Of a stretch of 64,000 nt of DNA, positions 60,865-64,000 are shown piece after piece; the stretch's first letter is position 1; each line of letters begins with the position of its first letter. The notes under the pieces were generated by a model. The model ran no database searches. It saw nothing but the letters and a program-made list of their open reading frames with translations, and was not told where the DNA came from. The stretch spans positions 1 through 64,000 of the forward strand of contig NZ_JAGHKO010000001.1 of the NCBI RefSeq assembly GCF_017742245.1, given 5' to 3'. The translations under genes were made by a program, and so were the position numbers. The stretch is from Niastella soli (GTDB taxonomy: Bacteria > Bacteroidota > Bacteroidia > Chitinophagales > Chitinophagaceae).

Positions 60865-61914
60865 TTATTTGGTTGGTTTCTTTACTCTGACCTTTACGTT
60901 CATCCCGGCTTTGAGTTCCGTCACATCCTGCTCATTAAACCGTATTTTAACTGGAATACGTTGAATGATCTTTACAAAATTCCCGGTAGAATTATCTGCA
61001 GGTAATAAGGAGAACTTTGAACCCGTGGAAGCGGAGATCGCTTCAATTTTGCCGGGAAACATTTTGCCGGGGATGGCATCTGCTTCAATTTGAACAGCCT
61101 GCCCAACATACATGCCATGCACCTGCGTTTCCTTAAAATTCGCAATAACCCATTTATCATTTGTATTGACAACAGACACAAGCGGCTGCCCAGCCTGCAC
61201 CTGCTGTCCTTCAAGAATGGTTTTCCTTCCCGTATATCCGCTATAAGGAGACGTTATAACCGTATAGCTTAAATTGATCCTTGCCAGATCGAGCAGCGCT
61301 TCCGCCCGTTTCCGTGCTGCAAAAAGCGAATTGTACCTGGCTTGCAGTTCATGCACCTTGCTATCGCCGGTCTTCAACCCATTTATAGCAGCACTGTAAT
61401 CACTTTTTGATACATCATATTTTGTTTGCACCAGTTCAAAATCGGATAAGGTCACCGCTTCATGGTCTAACAAATTCCTGAACCTTTTTACATCCTGCTC
61501 CTGTTGCCAAAGCCTGGCCCGGGCGGCATTGATCTGATCTTTGTTAACCAGTGTTGAGGTTTGCACCGATCTTATACTGGCATCCAGTATTTCCTGTTGC
61601 GCCCTGGTATCTTCCAGCATAGACTCCGCTTCTTTTACTTTTTGCACATACTCTCTGTTATCCAGCACCACCAGGGTATCTCCCAGCTTCACCTGCTGGT
61701 GTTCATCAAACAACACATCTTTTATATAACCACCAGCCCGGGCAGAAACCGGATTAATAAAACATTCAACCTGTGCATCATTCGTATCTTCATAAACTTC
61801 TGCATATAAAAGATATCCTATAAAGTAAACAAGCGCGGTCACAACAACCAGTATCGCGGCCCCTATGGTGAGTTTATTCATAAAGCCCGTTCTTTTATTT
61901 TTTTTAGTTTCCAT
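60865..61914 (-). CDS. HlyD/EmrA-type membrane-fusion protein
   Basis: The 349-residue protein has one N-terminal membrane helix (IGAAILVVVTALVYFIGY). The biotinyl-lipoyl-like hairpin surrounds ARAGGYIKDVLFDEHQQVK and GRKTILEGQQVQAGQPLV, with a long coiled-coil between. It bridges the inner-membrane MFS pump and the outer-membrane TolC-type channel. It is 12 bases downstream of the TolC-like gene in a three-gene operon. Confidence 0.93.
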   Translation of the reverse strand: METKKNKRTGFMNKLTIGAAILVVVTALVYFIGYLLYAEVYEDTNDAQVECFINPVSARAGGYIKDVLFDEHQQVKLGDTLVVLDNREYVQKVKEAESMLEDTRAQQEILDASIRSVQTSTLVNKDQINAARARLWQQEQDVKRFRNLLDHEAVTLSDFELVQTKYDVSKSDYSAAINGLKTGDSKVHELQARYNSLFAARKRAEALLDLARINLSYTVITSPYSGYTGRKTILEGQQVQAGQPLVSVVNTNDKWVIANFKETQVHGMYVGQAVQIEADAIPGKMFPGKIEAISASTGSKFSLLPADNSTGNFVKIIQRIPVKIRFNEQDVTELKAGMNVKVRVKKPTK

Positions 61915-61926
61915 TTTATTAATTCA

Positions 61927-63270
61927 TTAAAGTTTTCCGGTTATAAAAAGTATACGATAGTATATTGACAAGGCTGCAATATTGGCCTGTATGTAATTAT
62001 ACCTTGATTCCTGGTAAAGATTATCAGCATCCAGCAGATCGGTCAGCAAACTAAGCTGATTGGTATACTTGGTGTTTTGTATATTGTAGTTCGTTTCTGT
62101 TTGCTCAATGGTCTTTTTAACAACAAGCATCCGTTCAACAGCTTCATAGTATTTAACCTGTAAAGCCTTCACTTCCTGCTGAACATTGTCCTGTAACCAA
62201 TCCTTCTGCTGTTTCAGTTCATCAGCTCGCATGCTGGCTGATCTCACCTTATTTTTATTCTGATACAGCGATGAAATGTCATAAGTGAGCTTCACGCCAA
62301 CCAGGCCCACGGCTACAGTTTGCGCCTGGGGTGGAAAAACAAGCGTGTTTGGATAGTTAAACCCATAGCCGCCAAATAAACTTATAGTAGGAAGATTGGC
62401 CGTTCTCGCCAGCGCTACCCTGTTTTCCTGCAGCTCAATATTCTTCTGGGCTTTTAAAAGCACATAGGTCCCTGAATAATGGGGAAGCAAGCTTTCCAAT
62501 TCCAAACTATCGGGCAGGCTCAGCGATGCGGTGTCAAGCGGGATGATCTTTGTAAACTCATTCAGGTTCAGAAAAGTATTCAGCCGTTGATTGCTTATCA
62601 GATAATCATTTCTATTTGCCCTTTCGCTTAAAAGCACATTAGACAACCCAACATCAGCTCTTAGCAAATCGCTTTTTGTCACTTTACCATTCGCATAAAA
62701 TGCATTTATATTCTTTACCCGGGTCTCCGCCCTGGCTATCTGATCTTTTATAAGCCGTTCCTGAAAATACACCCTGATCATATCCAGGTATTGAAGCGCT
62801 ACCTGCAAGGCAATATTTGCCTCCTGTTCTTTTGTATTTATACAAGCCAGTTCATTTTTATGCTTAACATCTGTTACCGCGTACCGCTGTCTTCCACCAG
62901 CATATAAATTGAATGCAGCTTCTATATTTACTCCACCAGCATTTGCATTTGGCGGCTTTGGAATGGTATGGGAGTCACCAAGTACGTCCTTGTAAAGCGT
63001 TACATTGGTATAACGCTGGTAGGATGCATTACTGAAAACACGAGGAAAAGCGCCCAATTTCGCATCCTCCACATCTACCTGCGTGGCCTTCTCCTCGGTT
63101 TTTAACACGCCAATTAGTTTATTTGATCCTTTTGCATACTGAATAGCTTCATTCAGTGACAACGTCATGGTCGTACTGTCTCCATGCTGTGCATGAACCC
63201 TACAAAACGAAACCCCAAAAAACAAGAGACAAATGCCGGGCTTTACAATATTTTCAAAACTGTATTTCAT
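61927..63270 (-). CDS. TolC family outer-membrane efflux protein
   Basis: The 447-residue protein has a signal peptide (ending VHAQ) and the two OEP-type repeats of TolC-like proteins. The start is MTLSLNEAIQYAKGSNKLIG. FNLYAGGRQRYAVTD and LTYDISSLYQNKNKVRSAS mark the beta-strand parts, with alpha-helical coiled-coils between. It forms the outer-membrane channel for the HlyD/MFS pair encoded just downstream. It is the first gene of the efflux operon, about 115 bases from the AraC regulator. Confidence 0.92.
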   Translation of the reverse strand: MKYSFENIVKPGICLLFFGVSFCRVHAQHGDSTTMTLSLNEAIQYAKGSNKLIGVLKTEEKATQVDVEDAKLGAFPRVFSNASYQRYTNVTLYKDVLGDSHTIPKPPNANAGGVNIEAAFNLYAGGRQRYAVTDVKHKNELACINTKEQEANIALQVALQYLDMIRVYFQERLIKDQIARAETRVKNINAFYANGKVTKSDLLRADVGLSNVLLSERANRNDYLISNQRLNTFLNLNEFTKIIPLDTASLSLPDSLELESLLPHYSGTYVLLKAQKNIELQENRVALARTANLPTISLFGGYGFNYPNTLVFPPQAQTVAVGLVGVKLTYDISSLYQNKNKVRSASMRADELKQQKDWLQDNVQQEVKALQVKYYEAVERMLVVKKTIEQTETNYNIQNTKYTNQLSLLTDLLDADNLYQESRYNYIQANIAALSIYYRILFITGKL

Positions 63271-63319
63271 TATCTACATTACTTTTAGTATTCTTTGATC
63301 AGGGCAAAAAATATCCAGT

Positions 63320-63337
63320 ATGCTGCCCTCGCAGCAT
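63320..63337. promoter_or_regulatory. Inverted repeat between the AraC regulator and the efflux operon
   Basis: ATGCTGC-CCTC-GCAGCAT is a perfect 7-bp inverted repeat with a 4-base spacer. It stands 50 bases upstream of the tolC-like start codon and 50 bases from the end of the regulator gene. It may be an operator; the absence of a T-run argues against a terminator. Confidence 0.45.
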
Positions 63338-63386
63338 TCCAGCCATGGCCAATAACATTTATTATTAGCCCATTAAAAAAAAGTTG

Positions 63387-64000
63387 TTATTGTTTATTCG
63401 ATTTGAAATCGCTTCGGAAACGGCCTGGCGAAATGCCAGCCAGGTTGGTGAAGAGGCGATTGAAATACTTGGGATCATCGTACCCCAAATAAGTAGCGAT
63501 CTCTTTTATGCTTAGGTCAGTATAACCAAGCAGCCTTTGCCCCTCTCTAAGCATTTCCTGTTGTATAAAATAAGAAACGGTGAATCCGGTAACAGCTTTT
63601 ACCGTATCATTCAGGTAACTTACAGAGAAATTCATCAGGTCCGCATAATCGCCCGACTTCTTTAACTCCCGGTAATGTTTTCTCACCAATCGTTTAAATT
63701 TATTTGTAAGCTCAACGCTTCTGCGGGAATGTTGTCCCGACAATTCAGTATTTGCCTGAAATGCGGAGGCGATCTTATAGATACAGGGAGCAGCTAAGGC
63801 ATTAACAGCTAATTTATGGAGTGCCCCTAATGTGTTATCCTGGTAGGTTTGATACAACAGTTCAAAATACCGGGTATACCATTCAAAATCTGATTTAGAC
63901 AGGGATAACAGCGGGCCTTTATGCAACGAATCTTCTATCATTAACCTGGCGTGTTCGTCAACAAGCTTATCATCTAAAAATAATATCCAACCTTTACTGC
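63387..64000 (-). CDS. AraC family regulator (partial, runs off the right edge)
   Basis: The readable part is about 204 residues. The frame has no stop to the window end and continues before the first ATG (63941) as ...GWILFLDDKLVDEHARL, which looks like AraC sensor sequence, so the true start is outside. The C-terminal DNA-binding domain is complete: LMNFSVSYLNDTVKAVTGFT, IKEIATYLGYDDPKYFNRLF and NLAGISPGRFRSDF. It is oriented toward the efflux operon and probably regulates it. Confidence 0.88.
   Translation of the reverse strand, partial: SKGWILFLDDKLVDEHARLMIEDSLHKGPLLSLSKSDFEWYTRYFELLYQTYQDNTLGALHKLAVNALAAPCIYKIASAFQANTELSGQHSRRSVELTNKFKRLVRKHYRELKKSGDYADLMNFSVSYLNDTVKAVTGFTVSYFIQQEMLREGQRLLGYTDLSIKEIATYLGYDDPKYFNRLFTNLAGISPGRFRSDFKSNKQ

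Overview
The window comes from a Bacteroidota chromosome, most likely a Chitinophagaceae-type soil or plant-associated bacterium (Niastella/Chitinophaga-like). The evidence is in the sequence. Several promoters match the Bacteroidota consensus TTTG-N19-21-TAnnTTTG. Shine-Dalgarno sequences are mostly absent. There is a PorP/SprF protein, there are type IX secretion sorting domains of both types (A and B), and AraC-type regulators and lipoproteins are abundant. The species assignment is inference.

Layout. 1-604: no protein gene. It holds three tandem minus-strand promoters and a boxA-like leader aimed at the left edge, most likely the upstream region of an rRNA operon lying outside the window. 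605-13691: housekeeping and envelope genes: truA, a DUF4476 protein, an M1 aminopeptidase, a lemA plus three TPM-domain gene operon, a glucose/sorbosone dehydrogenase-like lipoprotein, and the glycolytic pair gapA-pgk. 14603-14889: two identical tRNA-Glu genes. 14930-27180: a plastic accessory region rich in AraC and LuxR regulators and NAD(P)-binding (NmrA/SDR) enzymes. It holds duplicated, truncated and decayed copies of its own genes, and at least one fragment of the tRNA-Glu 3' end, followed by a terminator. 27220-43932: an SDR/AraC pair, a thioredoxin-fold protein, a very large secreted TIG/beta-propeller protein, a nitrilase-family hydrolase, a GNAT acetyltransferase, a NudK-like NUDIX enzyme, a LysR regulator divergent from a methyltransferase, a TMEM175-type channel, and a TPR histidine kinase with its NarL response regulator. 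44065-59197: surface and lipid functions: an MBOAT/SGNH pair, a collagen-like lipoprotein, an LpxL-type acyltransferase with a fatty-acid desaturase, a PorP/SprF plus type-B-CTD adhesin operon, an esterase/acyltransferase-3 pair, and a DUF885 peptidase-like lipoprotein. 59281-64000: a tripartite efflux operon (TolC, HlyD/EmrA, 14-TM MFS) preceded by an AraC regulator that runs off the right edge.

How the genes work together. gapA and pgk are consecutive glycolytic steps. LemA and the TPM proteins form a membrane/periplasmic group. The PorP/SprF protein is the expected outer-membrane partner of the adjacent type-B-CTD adhesin. The LysR regulator and methyltransferase share a short intergenic region with a near-ideal operator. 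The efflux genes form one transcription unit with their probable regulator. No CRISPR array, intact insertion sequence, integrase or complete phage was found. The most unusual feature is the tRNA-Glu downstream region, which looks like a repeated-accretion site carrying duplicated regulator-plus-reductase modules.
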